A stretch of DNA of 64,000 nucleotides from an uncultured Polaribacter sp. (lineage in GTDB: Bacteria > Bacteroidota > Bacteroidia > Flavobacteriales > Flavobacteriaceae), in contig OX044355.1 in the NCBI GenBank assembly GCA_943846595.1, positions 1,639,501 through 1,703,500 of the forward strand. Reading direction: 5' to 3'. This document shows, in pieces, positions 36,833 to 47,015 of this stretch. The notes under the pieces were generated by a model, which had not been told where the DNA came from, made no database searches, and worked only from the letters and a program-made list of their open reading frames with translations. The translations under genes were made by a program, and so were the position numbers. The stretch's first letter is position 1. Each line of letters opens with the position of its first letter.

Positions 36833-38977
36833 TTATCGTCGAATCAATTTCTTGGTAATCGATTTATTTTCAGAAGTAATTTTTAATAAATAAATTCCGT
36901 TAGAAAGCGAAGAAATATCGATGTTCTTTTTTTCGATCGTCACCGTTTCATTTTTGATTAACTTCCCAAGAATACTATAAACATTAACTTGTATCTCTTT
37001 TGTTGTATTGAAATACAAGGTATTTCCGTTGTTTGGATTTGGATATACTTGAAAGTTTTCAAGGTTATTTTTAGGTATACTGAGTGTAGCACTGTGCGAT
37101 CCAATACCATCAAAAGTATTTGCAGCAAAGGAATCCCATTCATTAATATCATAGGTAGTATTTGGTGATAAAATGGATGCTTTTCTTCTTAGGGTAATAT
37201 TTTGTCCAAAATTGCCGCTATCTCCAAAGGTTCCAACAATATCAATAAGTACACCATTTTTAAACAACCCAACAGGATCATTTCCGTTAAAGTTGATTGG
37301 TGCCCCCCATACACCTGAAACACTCTGATGTACTAAATCTGCATTGTCAATTAAGTTTTGCGCATCTGCATCTCCATGAATCACAACAAAAACATCTCCA
37401 GAAACAATACTTTGAACAGCACCAGTGCTTATGTCCAACTCATTGATCCAGTCTCCACTTCCATTGGATTGTTTTTTGATTGAATAACCAGTTAAATTTA
37501 TTGCACCACTTGTTAAATTTACAATTTCAATAGCTTTGTTATTTCCTCCGTTTGGTTCTACATATTCTGAGATAAAAAGTTCTTCAACTCCATTAGAGCC
37601 TCCGTCTGTAGTTGTAACGGCAATTGCAGGACTTTGTGCAGATTCGTTGTTTGCGGCATCTTTTGCAGAAACTGATATTTGATAGGTTGTAGAAACGGTC
37701 AATCCTGTTATGGTATAGTTCACTTCCGAAGTGGATGCTTCAAACACACCATCTACAAAAACACGGTATTCAGTTACGGCAGTATCATCGGTGGCTGCAT
37801 CCCAGTTTGCTTTGAATGCGGTACCGGAAATATTAGTTGCTGTAATGTTGGTTGGTACAGAGGGAGCTGTTGTGTCTGAAGTGGTAGCAGCATTTAAAAC
37901 CGCACTCTTATCAGATTTATTATTAATCAAATCTCTAGCTTCAACTTGAATTGCATAAGAGGTACTTGGAGCTAATCCTGTAATTTGGTAATTTATATTT
38001 GCAGTTTGTCCAGTCAATACATCATCTACATAAATATTGTATCCAGTAACTTCAATATTATCGGTTGAAGCTGTCCAATTGATATCAATTGTAGTGGTAG
38101 TTTCATTGCTTGCAACTACATTCGTTGGTTGCGTAGGGGCTTCCGTATCGCTACTCGTATAAATTCCCCAAGTATCTTCAGCAGAATCTCCTCCCCAAAT
38201 TCGGGTGGCTAGATAAGGATTGTCAATGAGTGGATTTCTATTTCCTTGTGCGGCTGAATTGTCTGTTGTGTTTTCGTGATATGTATTTCTATTTCTTTCA
38301 AAATCAGATACGGGATCTTCGACATTCCATTTCAAAAACAAATCAATCATGTCGTCTTCTGTTAAACTACTATCCCCAATACCCACATTCGTAGGGAGGC
38401 AAATATCATCATAACGGATGTACATATACATCATCATTCTCGCAACATCTCCTTTCCACTCATCACCAGGGTACCAACCCCCATTAGAATCCCCAGAATT
38501 TCCAGAGCCCTCTGCAAAGCGTTTGTTCCCTCTTGCACTATTGGTCGGTTTGTCTACCGGTCTCAGTGAGTGTGCATCCTGACCTGGTATCGTTGTCGTA
38601 GTAATAGCAGGAGTTCCAAGTGATTGCGGGTATACATGTTCTCGATTCCAAACAAAATTTCCATTACTCCCATTATCTTGTAGCGTATTATCTCTTGTTC
38701 TATCATTGGTACTGTCACTATCTGAGCCATCTTCCCAACCATAAATAAGGATTACTTCGTCAGGATTTTCTGGATTAGCGTCTGTAATTTTAGAAGCAAT
38801 CCAGACATCGGGAGTATATTGTAAAAAATTTGTGTGTGTATTGACAATTTTTTCATTTAAAGCATTTTTTAACGCCAAACCAGTTAACGTTAAATCCACA
38901 TCGTCGTAATAAGATTCTTGTGAAAATCCACTAAGGGTAGCACTAAGAATTGCAACAATAAAAAATATTTTTTTCAT
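36833..38977 (-). CDS. Secreted endonuclease I-family protein with FN3, lamin-tail and T9SS sorting domains
   Basis: 714 residues. The order is a signal peptide (1-19), an endonuclease I domain (about 25-275; 'WNREHVYPQSLG', 'DAHSLRP'), two fibronectin type III repeats (about 280-365 and 370-455), a lamin-tail domain (about 460-600; 'ELFISEYVEPNGGNNKAIEIVN') and a type A T9SS C-terminal signal (about 640-714; 'FQVYPNPNNGNTLYF' ... 'GIYLLKITSENKSITKKLIR'). It is exported by T9SS and probably degrades external DNA/RNA for nutrients. Confidence 0.9.
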   Translation of the reverse strand: MKKIFFIVAILSATLSGFSQESYYDDVDLTLTGLALKNALNEKIVNTHTNFLQYTPDVWIASKITDANPENPDEVILIYGWEDGSDSDSTNDRTRDNTLQDNGSNGNFVWNREHVYPQSLGTPAITTTTIPGQDAHSLRPVDKPTNSARGNKRFAEGSGNSGDSNGGWYPGDEWKGDVARMMMYMYIRYDDICLPTNVGIGDSSLTEDDMIDLFLKWNVEDPVSDFERNRNTYHENTTDNSAAQGNRNPLIDNPYLATRIWGGDSAEDTWGIYTSSDTEAPTQPTNVVASNETTTTIDINWTASTDNIEVTGYNIYVDDVLTGQTANINYQITGLAPSTSYAIQVEARDLINNKSDKSAVLNAATTSDTTAPSVPTNITATNISGTAFKANWDAATDDTAVTEYRVFVDGVFEASTSEVNYTITGLTVSTTYQISVSAKDAANNESAQSPAIAVTTTDGGSNGVEELFISEYVEPNGGNNKAIEIVNLTSGAINLTGYSIKKQSNGSGDWINELDISTGAVQSIVSGDVFVVIHGDADAQNLIDNADLVHQSVSGVWGAPINFNGNDPVGLFKNGVLIDIVGTFGDSGNFGQNITLRRKASILSPNTTYDINEWDSFAANTFDGIGSHSATLSIPKNNLENFQVYPNPNNGNTLYFNTTKEIQVNVYSILGKLIKNETVTIEKKNIDISSLSNGIYLLKITSENKSITKKLIRR

Positions 38978-39011
38978 TTTTAAGGGTATTTTTTTGTGAA
39001 TTAATAAAGTT

Positions 39012-39019
39012 CAAATTTA
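39012..39019 (-). promoter_or_regulatory. Candidate promoter -7 box for the secreted nuclease
   Basis: The minus strand reads TAAATTTG, 34 bases before the ATG at 38977. Confidence 0.5.
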
Positions 39020-39038
39020 ATTTAAAATATGCTAACTT

Positions 39039-40250
39039 CTATTTTTTTTCTAATAAAGCCATATAAAATCCATCAAAACCAGAAATGTGCGCCATTATTT
39101 TTTTATCGGAGACAAAGGCAAAGTCTTTACCAGACTCAGAAGCTAAGAAGGTTTTTACTTGATTTTGATTTTCTGATGGTAAAATTGAACAGGTAGCGTA
39201 CACCATTTTTCCGCCTGGTTTTACCATCTTCGAATAGCTTTGTAATAGTTCCTGTTGTATTTTTTTGATGTTGTCAATAAATTCAGGTTGCAATTTCCAT
39301 TTAGAATCTGGATTTCTACGAATCACACCCAATCCAGAACATGGCGCATCAATTAGGACACGATCTGCTTTTCCATATAATTTTTTGATGGGTTTGGTTG
39401 AATCGATGACACGCATATCGATGTTGTGTGCTTTGTTTCTTTTGGCTCTTACCTTTAACTTACGTAGTTTACTCTCGTAAATATCCATGGCGATAATTTG
39501 CCCTTTATTTTGCATTAAAGAAGCCAAATGTAATGTTTTTCCGCCTGCACCTGCACAGGTATCTACGACTTTCATTCCCGGTTTCACATCCAAATAGGCT
39601 GCTACCAATTGAGAAGAAGCATCTTGCACTTCAAAATACCCATTGTGAAATGCTTCTGTTTTGAAAACATTGGCTCTTTCCGGTAAAATTAATGCATCTG
39701 GATGCTGGGGTACAAACGCCGTATCGATGTTTTCAGCCTTTAATTTTTTTTGCAATACTTCTCGTGAAATATTCAAAGTATTTGTTCTAAGAATGACACT
39801 CGCTTGAATGTTTAAGGCGGCGATTTCTTTGGTCCAAATTTCTTCTCCCAATTCTTCAACACAAAGTGCATCCATCCAATCTGGAACAGACTCTCTGAAT
39901 TTTCTTGTGCGTGATAATTCTGCAAAACGTCCTTTTATTTTTCTTTCGGGTACATCTCCAATCTGATTCCAATCTGGCAAGGCAATTCCTCTCAATATAC
40001 ACCATACAGAAAAGATTCTCCAAATATTATCTCTATCATAAGGAATCTTTACTTCTGCAATTTCAGCATACAGTCGATTCCAACGCACAATTTCATAAAT
40101 GGTTTCTGCAACAAATTTTCGGTCTCTTGCCCCCCAACGCTTGTCGCGTTTTAAGGCTTTTTCTACTGCTTTGTCAGCATAAACACCTTCATTAAATATA
40201 TCTCTAATACTATCTATAACTGCAAAAGTCAAGTTTCTATGTAATCTCAT
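39039..40250 (-). CDS. RsmB/NOP-family rRNA cytosine-C5 methyltransferase
   Basis: 403 residues from the ATG at 40250; the frame runs 8 codons further only with a TTG inside the promoter box. It has an N-terminal NusB/RsmB-like region, then a SAM methyltransferase domain: 'VVDTCAGAGGKTLHLA', 'DAPCSGLG' (catalytic Cys with P-C) and 'VYATCSILPSEN' (second Cys). It methylates C5 of a cytosine in rRNA; the exact site cannot be told. Confidence 0.9.
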   Translation of the reverse strand: MRLHRNLTFAVIDSIRDIFNEGVYADKAVEKALKRDKRWGARDRKFVAETIYEIVRWNRLYAEIAEVKIPYDRDNIWRIFSVWCILRGIALPDWNQIGDVPERKIKGRFAELSRTRKFRESVPDWMDALCVEELGEEIWTKEIAALNIQASVILRTNTLNISREVLQKKLKAENIDTAFVPQHPDALILPERANVFKTEAFHNGYFEVQDASSQLVAAYLDVKPGMKVVDTCAGAGGKTLHLASLMQNKGQIIAMDIYESKLRKLKVRAKRNKAHNIDMRVIDSTKPIKKLYGKADRVLIDAPCSGLGVIRRNPDSKWKLQPEFIDNIKKIQQELLQSYSKMVKPGGKMVYATCSILPSENQNQVKTFLASESGKDFAFVSDKKIMAHISGFDGFYMALLEKK

Positions 40251-40271
40251 TATATCATTTCTATGGGGCTG

Positions 40272-40279
40272 CAAAGATA
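40272..40279 (-). promoter_or_regulatory. Candidate promoter -7 box for the rRNA methyltransferase
   Basis: The minus strand reads TATCTTTG, 21 bases before the ATG at 40250. Confidence 0.5.
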
Positions 40280-40392
40280 GGTTAAATTAAGGGATTTTTT
40301 TCTTCCTTTTTCATTCCTTGTATGATAAAGAATCAAAATTTGTTTTTTGTGAATCTTGAATTCTTTATTTTCGTTCTTACAAATGATAACAA

Positions 40393-42513
40393 GTGAATTT
40401 AAACTACCCAATTACATACATAAAAGGCATTAGTGTTCAACGAGCATCGCTTCTGTATGCCGAATTGGGAATCAAATCTTGCAATGATTTATTGCATTTT
40501 TTTCCGTTTCGATATATTGATAAAACACAGTTTTATGCAATTAAAGAATTGCAACCCAATTCTTCAGAAGTTCAGATTGTAGGTAAAATTACACGCATAA
40601 AATCGATTACTCAAAAGAGAGGGAGTAGGCTTGTTGCAACCTTTCAAGATGCTTCTGGTACCATGGAATTGGTTTGGTTTAAAGGTCAGAAATGGATCAA
40701 AGATTCCCTCAAAATAAACGAACCTTATGTTGTGTATGGAAAGTTGAATCACTACAATGGGAATTATAGTATTCCGCATCCGGAATTGGAGTTGGCTTCT
40801 GAATACAAAAAAAAACTGCAGACCAAAATGCAACCGGTTTATCCCTCTACTGAGAAATTAACAAATTCGGGCGTTTCCAATAAGATGCTCCGAAGCTACA
40901 TTCAAAACCTATTGCAACAAGTTTTTGATGGAATCCAAGAAAGTCTTTCTCAAGAAATTATTGATGATTTTCAATTGATTTCAAAAAGAGATGCATTATT
41001 AAATGTCCATTTCCCAAAAAATCAAGAACAATTAGCAAAAGCGGAATTCCGATTAAAATTTGAAGAATTATTTTTCATTCAATTGCAATTGGCCCGCAAA
41101 AAATTGATTCATAAAACAAAAATTAAAGGACCTGTATTTGAAAATGTTGGGGAGGTTTTTAATCAATTTTATAAAGAGAAACTACCATTCGATTTAACGA
41201 ATGCGCAAAAACGGGTTTTAAAGGAAATCCGAAAAGACGTAGCTTCCAAGGCACACATGAACCGATTACTACAAGGAGATGTTGGTTCGGGTAAAACAAT
41301 TGTTGCCTTGCTAACGATGTTGTTGGCGATTGATAACGGATATCAGGCTACGATTATGGCGCCAACAGAAATTTTGGCAAAACAACATTATATTGCTGTT
41401 TCCCAACTCTTGGAAGGAATGAATATCAATGTAGACATTCTTACAGGTTCTGTAAAAATAAAAAAACGAAGAGAAATTCACGAAAATTTAGAAAACGGAC
41501 AGCTACACATTCTAGTCGGTACACATGCATTACTCGAAGATAAGGTGAAGTTTCATAATCTAGGAATTGCTGTTATTGATGAACAACATCGTTTTGGGGT
41601 TGCACAACGCTCTAAACTTTGGGCAAAAGGTGCTCAAATCGACGATGGAGTAGCTATAGTACCTCCACATATACTTGTAATGACAGCAACACCTATTCCA
41701 AGAACATTGGCCATGTCGGTCTATGGTGATCTAGATATTTCGGTCATTGATGAATTGCCACCAGGAAGAAAAGAAGTAAAAACAATACATCGTTATGATA
41801 GCAACCGGCTCTCTGTTTTTAAGTTTATGCGAGATGAAATCGAAAATGGAAGACAAATTTATTTGGTCTATCCTTTAATTCAAGAATCGGCGGTCATGGA
41901 TTATAAAGATTTAATGGACGGTTATGAGGGGGTTTCGAGAGAATTTCCTGTACCTAAATATCAAATCAGTATTGTGCATGGACAAATGAAGCCTGCAGAC
42001 AAAGAATTTGAAATGCAACGTTTCGTGAAAGGGGAAACTCAAATTATGGTAGCTACTACAGTCATTGAGGTCGGTGTAAATGTTCCCAATGCTAGTGTTA
42101 TGGTTATTGAAAGTGCCGAACGTTTTGGGCTTTCACAATTGCATCAACTTCGAGGTAGAGTTGGACGAGGAGCTGACCAAAGTTATTGTATTTTTATTAC
42201 GAGTTTTAAACTCTCGGCAGAAGCAAAAACTCGTTTAAGAACCATGGTGGAAACTACAGACGGATTTAAAATTGCCGAAGTAGATTTAAAATTAAGGGGT
42301 CCTGGGAATATTATGGGCACTCAACAAAGTGGTGTGTTGAATTTAAAAATTGCAGATGTTGTTAAAGATGGGGCTACTTTGGTGAAAGCAAGAAATGCTG
42401 CAATAGGTTTGTTGCAAGAAGATTCTAATTTATCGAAACCGGAAAATAAAGGCATTTTAACAACTTTTACTGCCATCTATAAATCTACCGGAATTTGGGC
42501 AAATATTAGTTAG
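40393..42513 (+). CDS. recG: ATP-dependent DNA helicase RecG, GTG start
   Basis: 706 residues. It has the N-terminal wedge/OB domain (about 1-200; 'VQIVGKITRI'), then the SF2 helicase core: Walker A 'LLQGDVGSGKT' near 291, the DEQH box 'VIDEQHRFG', 'TATPIPRT', and the QxxGRxGR-like motif 'HQLRGRVGRG'. It reverses stalled forks and branches Holliday junctions. A TAA lies just upstream in frame and no ATG occurs near the family N-terminus (NLNYPITYIKGI), so the start is GTG at 40393. Confidence 0.95.
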   Translation: MNLNYPITYIKGISVQRASLLYAELGIKSCNDLLHFFPFRYIDKTQFYAIKELQPNSSEVQIVGKITRIKSITQKRGSRLVATFQDASGTMELVWFKGQKWIKDSLKINEPYVVYGKLNHYNGNYSIPHPELELASEYKKKLQTKMQPVYPSTEKLTNSGVSNKMLRSYIQNLLQQVFDGIQESLSQEIIDDFQLISKRDALLNVHFPKNQEQLAKAEFRLKFEELFFIQLQLARKKLIHKTKIKGPVFENVGEVFNQFYKEKLPFDLTNAQKRVLKEIRKDVASKAHMNRLLQGDVGSGKTIVALLTMLLAIDNGYQATIMAPTEILAKQHYIAVSQLLEGMNINVDILTGSVKIKKRREIHENLENGQLHILVGTHALLEDKVKFHNLGIAVIDEQHRFGVAQRSKLWAKGAQIDDGVAIVPPHILVMTATPIPRTLAMSVYGDLDISVIDELPPGRKEVKTIHRYDSNRLSVFKFMRDEIENGRQIYLVYPLIQESAVMDYKDLMDGYEGVSREFPVPKYQISIVHGQMKPADKEFEMQRFVKGETQIMVATTVIEVGVNVPNASVMVIESAERFGLSQLHQLRGRVGRGADQSYCIFITSFKLSAEAKTRLRTMVETTDGFKIAEVDLKLRGPGNIMGTQQSGVLNLKIADVVKDGATLVKARNAAIGLLQEDSNLSKPENKGILTTFTAIYKSTGIWANIS

Positions 42514-42534
42514 ATTTCGAATTCCTCTTCCTCA

Positions 42535-43002
42535 TTATTTTTTTACATTTAGGCTCCATCTATAGCCAACGTTTACAATTGCTTTTGATTCAAATGATAT
42601 ATTGTTTTTTGCATTGAGGGGGTTCAATTCAGCAGAAGCAATCCAATATCCATTTTTTCGGGCAGCAAAACTAGATTGTAAAAAAACATTAAAAGGGAAG
42701 GGTCTTATTCCTGCGATTACTTTAGTGGAACCAAACATTTTACCAACACCAATCTTACCAGTAATAAGCGATGGGAATGCAAAGCCAGCCTGATATTCAA
42801 AAATGATGTCATTTTCATTCACATGGGTTTTTCCCCAAAGAACGGAGGTTCCCGGAAATGGAAAATTCTCATCAGCAATGAACGCGATTCCAACATTCCA
42901 CTCAATAAAAGAATTTTCTGAGCTGATTGAAGTGCTTTTTTGTGCATTACTGGTTTGAAATATAAATAGTAGTAAAAGAGAACTAAAGAATGTTTTTTTC
43001 AT
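42535..43002 (-). CDS. Secreted outer-membrane-type protein of unknown function
   Basis: 155 residues with a clear signal peptide (about 1-20, ending NAQ) followed by alternating aromatic/polar beta-strand patterns that end in 'VNVGYRWSLNVKK'. It looks like a small beta-barrel or periplasmic beta protein, but no family is recognised. It converges on recG with 21 bases between. Confidence 0.6.
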   Translation of the reverse strand: MKKTFFSSLLLLFIFQTSNAQKSTSISSENSFIEWNVGIAFIADENFPFPGTSVLWGKTHVNENDIIFEYQAGFAFPSLITGKIGVGKMFGSTKVIAGIRPFPFNVFLQSSFAARKNGYWIASAELNPLNAKNNISFESKAIVNVGYRWSLNVKK

Positions 43003-43318
43003 AGGACATTATTGAATTAATACATACATTCACTAAACAACTAATATATGAAATAAAAATCAGTAAAAAATAGATATTATTTTTAATACAATTTAAATGG
43101 TATTTATAGGTAGATATTTGTATCATTATTACTCCAAAAAATGGGATTAAAAAACCTTCAATTAATAAACCATTATCTTTGCCAAAAAAAATACAAAAAA
43201 GCACAATAGAAGAAATCTTATGATCCTGATTAAGAACACTTGGTGCAACACCATAATGTAAAATTAGATATTCTAAATACGAATAAATAAAACAATAAAG
43301 CGATGAAGAATTTAACAT
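42983..43318 (-). CDS. Doubtful hydrophobic ORF between two genes
   Basis: 111 codons with several hydrophobic stretches, overlapping the start of the gene at 43002 by 20 bases and the start of the plus-strand haloperoxidase gene by 16. It fills the otherwise empty 300-base gap 43003-43302. The residues read like a membrane protein, but overlaps on both ends and strong AT bias make chance likely. Otherwise the gap shows nothing I recognise. Confidence 0.2.
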   Translation of the reverse strand: MLNSSSLYCFIYSYLEYLILHYGVAPSVLNQDHKISSIVLFCIFFGKDNGLLIEGFLIPFFGVIMIQISTYKYHLNCIKNNIYFLLIFISYISCLVNVCINSIMSYEKNIL

Positions 43319-44649
43319 ATAGCCCCATTAAGCTACTCTGTTTTGTGGTTTTAGTTGGAGTTTTAACAGGTTGTCAGAAATCATCAATGCGCATTAAAAT
43401 TTACCCAGACTCCTATCATGCGTCTGTTGACAAGGTGACAGATATTATGATTCATGATATCTTTTCTCCTCCAGTTGCAAGTCGAGTATTTGCATATCCA
43501 AATGTAGCGGCCTATGAGATATTGGTACAAAAGGATACCACATATGCCTCTTTGGTGCATACAGCTAATGGTTTGAATTCCATACCTAAAATTGGAGAGA
43601 ATCCAAATATAAATGCAAATGTAGCTGCTTTAATAGCGCATATGGAGGTAAGTAAAATGTTGCTCTTTTCGAAAGAGAAACTGGATGTTTTAAAAGATAG
43701 TTTGTATCAGAAGTGGCAGCAGATCAATGAAAAAGAATTTTTAGCTTCTCAATCCTATGCTTTAAAAGTGGTTTCACAAGTTAAAGAATGGATGGATGCA
43801 GATCAATATATACAAACGCGCACCATGCCAAAATATACAGTAGCTATTTCAGATGCCTCAAGATGGCAACCCACTCCACCAGCTTATATGGACGCAATCG
43901 AGCCACACTGGAATAAAATTAGACCTTTTTTATTACAATCAGCGGATCAGTTCAAACCGCTGCCTCACCCAAAGTTCTCGTTGGAAAAAGATTCAGATTT
44001 TTACAAAGAATTGTTAGAAGTTTATGCAATTAGTAATCGTATTTCAGCCAAAGGAGACCAATCGGAAGAAGTAGCCATTGCACAATTTTGGGACTGTAAC
44101 CCCTATGTTTCTGTTACAAGAGGACATTTTATGTTTGCAACAAAAAAGATTACGCCAGGAGCACACTGGATTGGAATCGTAAAAATTGCTAGCAAGAAAA
44201 CCAATGCAAATTTAATGGAAACAGTAAATGCGTATACCAAAACATCATTAGCAATAGCGGATGCTTTTATTAGTTGTTGGGATGAAAAATACAATACAAA
44301 TTTAATTCGCCCAGAAACATTAATTCATCAAAATATGGATCCCGATTGGCTTCCTATTCTACAAACTCCTCCTTTTCCTGAATATACGAGCGGACATTCG
44401 GTGGTTTCAGGTGCGGCATCTGTTGTTCTAACTGCGTTGTTTGGAGATGATTTTGCTTTTGACGACACAACAGAATTACAATTTGGATTGCCTGTAAGGA
44501 GTTTTAGTTCGTTTTATGATGCTTCTAGTGAAGCCGCAATTAGTAGAATGTATGGAGGGATTCATTACAGAGCTGCGGTAGATAACGGCTTAGAACAAGG
44601 TAAAAACCTAGGTCATTTTATTGTTCAGAAAGTCATGAAAAAGAATTAG
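43303..44649 (+). CDS. Vanadium-dependent haloperoxidase / PAP2-type lipoprotein
   Basis: 448 residues. A lipobox (V-L-T-G-C24) indicates a lipoprotein. The C-terminal half has the acid-phosphatase/haloperoxidase signature: 'N-L-I-R-P-E-T', 'P-E-Y-T-S-G-H-S-V-V-S-G', and 'S-R-M-Y-G-G-I-H-Y-R-x-A-V-D-x-G', the vanadate/phosphate pocket. Members oxidise halides with hydrogen peroxide or act as phosphatases; which applies here is not decidable from sequence. Confidence 0.82.
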   Translation: MKNLTYSPIKLLCFVVLVGVLTGCQKSSMRIKIYPDSYHASVDKVTDIMIHDIFSPPVASRVFAYPNVAAYEILVQKDTTYASLVHTANGLNSIPKIGENPNINANVAALIAHMEVSKMLLFSKEKLDVLKDSLYQKWQQINEKEFLASQSYALKVVSQVKEWMDADQYIQTRTMPKYTVAISDASRWQPTPPAYMDAIEPHWNKIRPFLLQSADQFKPLPHPKFSLEKDSDFYKELLEVYAISNRISAKGDQSEEVAIAQFWDCNPYVSVTRGHFMFATKKITPGAHWIGIVKIASKKTNANLMETVNAYTKTSLAIADAFISCWDEKYNTNLIRPETLIHQNMDPDWLPILQTPPFPEYTSGHSVVSGAASVVLTALFGDDFAFDDTTELQFGLPVRSFSSFYDASSEAAISRMYGGIHYRAAVDNGLEQGKNLGHFIVQKVMKKN

Positions 44650-44682
44650 TAAAATTTCTAACTGATCCTATTTTTAAAACAA

Positions 44683-46890
44683 TTACTTTTTTGATTTTTC
44701 TACAAACTCCAATTTATCAATTGTTGTTTTTGTGGTAAAAAAACCATAGTTAATTTCCACTTTTTTCTTTTCAATTTTTTCAATGGTTCCAATCGTATTT
44801 GAGCCAATAACTCGCACTCGATCGTTTATTTTATAGGTGTATGCAGCTTTTTCTTTCGCTACTTTTGCAGCGACTACTTTTTTCTCTTTGCGAACTTCAA
44901 CCACCTTTTGTAAAACTTCTTTTTCAACTTTCTCAATGACCTGTTGCACTTGTTTTTCAACGGTTTTTGCTTTTCGTTTTTGTGTTTTGGAGGTCAGTTT
45001 TTTAGGATTTTTCTTGGCGCGTTTTACTTTTTCATCGGCAACCCACTTGTTGAAATTGGTTGTGAGTTCTTTTTTATTATTGGTTTGAAAATATTTATTC
45101 AATAGCTCATTCGTTTTTCTTCCCAAAGACAACATTTTCTGATTGTTGTCATACAATTCTTGAAAACCGGCTAATTTTGCTTGGATCTTATCATCTTTTT
45201 CTTGTAAGCTTTCTAAATGTTCTTGTCCTTGTATCTTTTGTTTCTCTAAGTTGTCTGAGTTTTTCTGCAATCGATTCCTTTCTTTTTGTAGTTTAGAAAT
45301 GGTTTTGTCCAACCTAATTTTTTCTGTTTCAACTCGCTTTTTAGCTTTGTTGATAATGCTGTATGGAATTCCATTTTTCTGCGCCACTTCAAAAGTGAAT
45401 GAACTTCCTGCTTGTCCGATAAATAGTTTGTACAAGGGTTCTAAAGAACGTTCATCAAATTGCATGTTAGCATTGGTTACATTTTCCAATTCATTTGCCA
45501 ATACCTTTAAGTTGGAGTAGTGTGTTGTAATAATTCCAAAAGCCCCATAATTATAAAATTCTTCTAAGAAAATTTCTGCCAAGGCACCTCCTAATTCTGG
45601 ATCAGAGCCAGTACCAAATTCATCAATTAAAAATAAAGTTTCTGCGTTGCACTTTCTTAAAAAAGCACGCATGTTTTTTAGTCGATAACTATAGGTACTT
45701 AGCTGATTTTCGATGGATTGATTGTCTCCAATATCGGTAAGAATATTTTCAAAAATATACGTTTCACTTCGTTCATCAACAGGAATTAAAAGACCGCTTT
45801 GTAGCATAATCTGCAATAAGCCAATGGTTTTTAAGGTGATGCTTTTTCCACCAGCATTGGGACCAGATATTACAATAATTTGCTGTTTTTGGTTCAATTG
45901 AATCGTTTGCGGAATCGTTTCGATCTGCTGCTGCATGTTTTTTCGCCATAAAACAGGATGTACTGCATTTTTAAAATAGATCTTTTTTTCTTTGGATATT
46001 TTTGGTAAAACAGCATTGATTTCTTTGGCGTATTTTGCTTTTGCTCCCACAGCATCTATGTGCGTCAAATAAGCAAGGTACTCCTCTAAAAGTGATGTCA
46101 TTGGGCGAATTGTAGTCGCCAATTCACGTAATATTTTTATAACTTCTTGTTTCTCTTCGTAAACTAAATTTTGGTATTCTCTGCTATAAGCAAGTGTTGC
46201 CTGCGGAGCAATGTAGACGATTCCACCTGACTTTGAAGACCCCAATAGGCTTCCTGAAACTTTCCTTCGATACATGGCTTTTACGGCCAACACTCTTTGG
46301 TTGTCTACAACGGTTTCTTTGATATCGTCTAAAAAACCAGCCCCAATAGATTTTGACAAAGCACTGGTAAAACTTACACCAATTTTTCCTCGTACATGAT
46401 TGATGTCTTTTCGAATTTGTTTTAAGCGACTAGAAGCATTGTTTTTTACTTCACCACTTAGCTCGATAATTTTTTTAATTTCATCGTCGATATAGCGGGT
46501 AAATTCAATCTTTTGTGTGAGGTCAAAAAAAGTTGGAAACTGTACTTTAAATTTTTTAAAAAATGTAAGATGTTCATTCACCGTTAGTGAAGTTGCGGCT
46601 ATTTTTAGAAAGGCTACTGTTTCTATAAAACTATTTTCAATTTTCAAACGTTTTACACTCTCGGTGACATCGTCAAACCCATGGTTGGGAACACGATTTT
46701 CACTTTGAAAGGAAGATAGGTATTCGTTGACCAAATGCAGTTCTTTGAAAAGTCCTTTTTTGTAGGTAATCGGAGTTGTTTCGAAGACACGTTCTTTTCC
46801 TAGCCCAGTAATACAATGTTCTGCTACATGCTGTAAAACTGTTGCAAACTCTAAATCTTGTAATGTTTTATTTGAAATATTTGGTATCAA
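44683..46890 (-). CDS. mutS2: MutS2-family ATPase lacking the Smr nuclease domain
   Basis: 735 residues. It has the MutS core with Walker A 'ISGPNAGGKSITLKT' near 333, 'LIDEFGTGSDPE' and 'ITTHYSNLK', then a long coiled coil (about 515-690, Lys/Glu/Gln rich) and a KOW-like end ('INDRVRVIGSNTIGTIEKIE'). No mismatch-binding domain I is present, as in MutS2. The C-terminal Smr domain of Bacillus/Thermus MutS2 is missing. The role is probably recombination control or ribosome rescue. Confidence 0.88.
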   Translation of the reverse strand: MIPNISNKTLQDLEFATVLQHVAEHCITGLGKERVFETTPITYKKGLFKELHLVNEYLSSFQSENRVPNHGFDDVTESVKRLKIENSFIETVAFLKIAATSLTVNEHLTFFKKFKVQFPTFFDLTQKIEFTRYIDDEIKKIIELSGEVKNNASSRLKQIRKDINHVRGKIGVSFTSALSKSIGAGFLDDIKETVVDNQRVLAVKAMYRRKVSGSLLGSSKSGGIVYIAPQATLAYSREYQNLVYEEKQEVIKILRELATTIRPMTSLLEEYLAYLTHIDAVGAKAKYAKEINAVLPKISKEKKIYFKNAVHPVLWRKNMQQQIETIPQTIQLNQKQQIIVISGPNAGGKSITLKTIGLLQIMLQSGLLIPVDERSETYIFENILTDIGDNQSIENQLSTYSYRLKNMRAFLRKCNAETLFLIDEFGTGSDPELGGALAEIFLEEFYNYGAFGIITTHYSNLKVLANELENVTNANMQFDERSLEPLYKLFIGQAGSSFTFEVAQKNGIPYSIINKAKKRVETEKIRLDKTISKLQKERNRLQKNSDNLEKQKIQGQEHLESLQEKDDKIQAKLAGFQELYDNNQKMLSLGRKTNELLNKYFQTNNKKELTTNFNKWVADEKVKRAKKNPKKLTSKTQKRKAKTVEKQVQQVIEKVEKEVLQKVVEVRKEKKVVAAKVAKEKAAYTYKINDRVRVIGSNTIGTIEKIEKKKVEINYGFFTTKTTIDKLEFVEKSKK

Positions 46891-47015
46891 TTTTGTAATT
46901 TTGAGGTATTAAAATTCTGAGACAAGCATTTTACCTATGACGATAATAACACTATCGACTTTGATCTAGGAACGCTACGAAATACTTTTAAATTCATTTA
47001 CAAAAATAAGAAACA

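Noticed and set aside
46911..47015. Open plus-strand frame just before ung that reads like a short protein tail
   Set aside because: No start codon, preceded by a stop, about 30 codons only; chance is as likely as a gene remnant.
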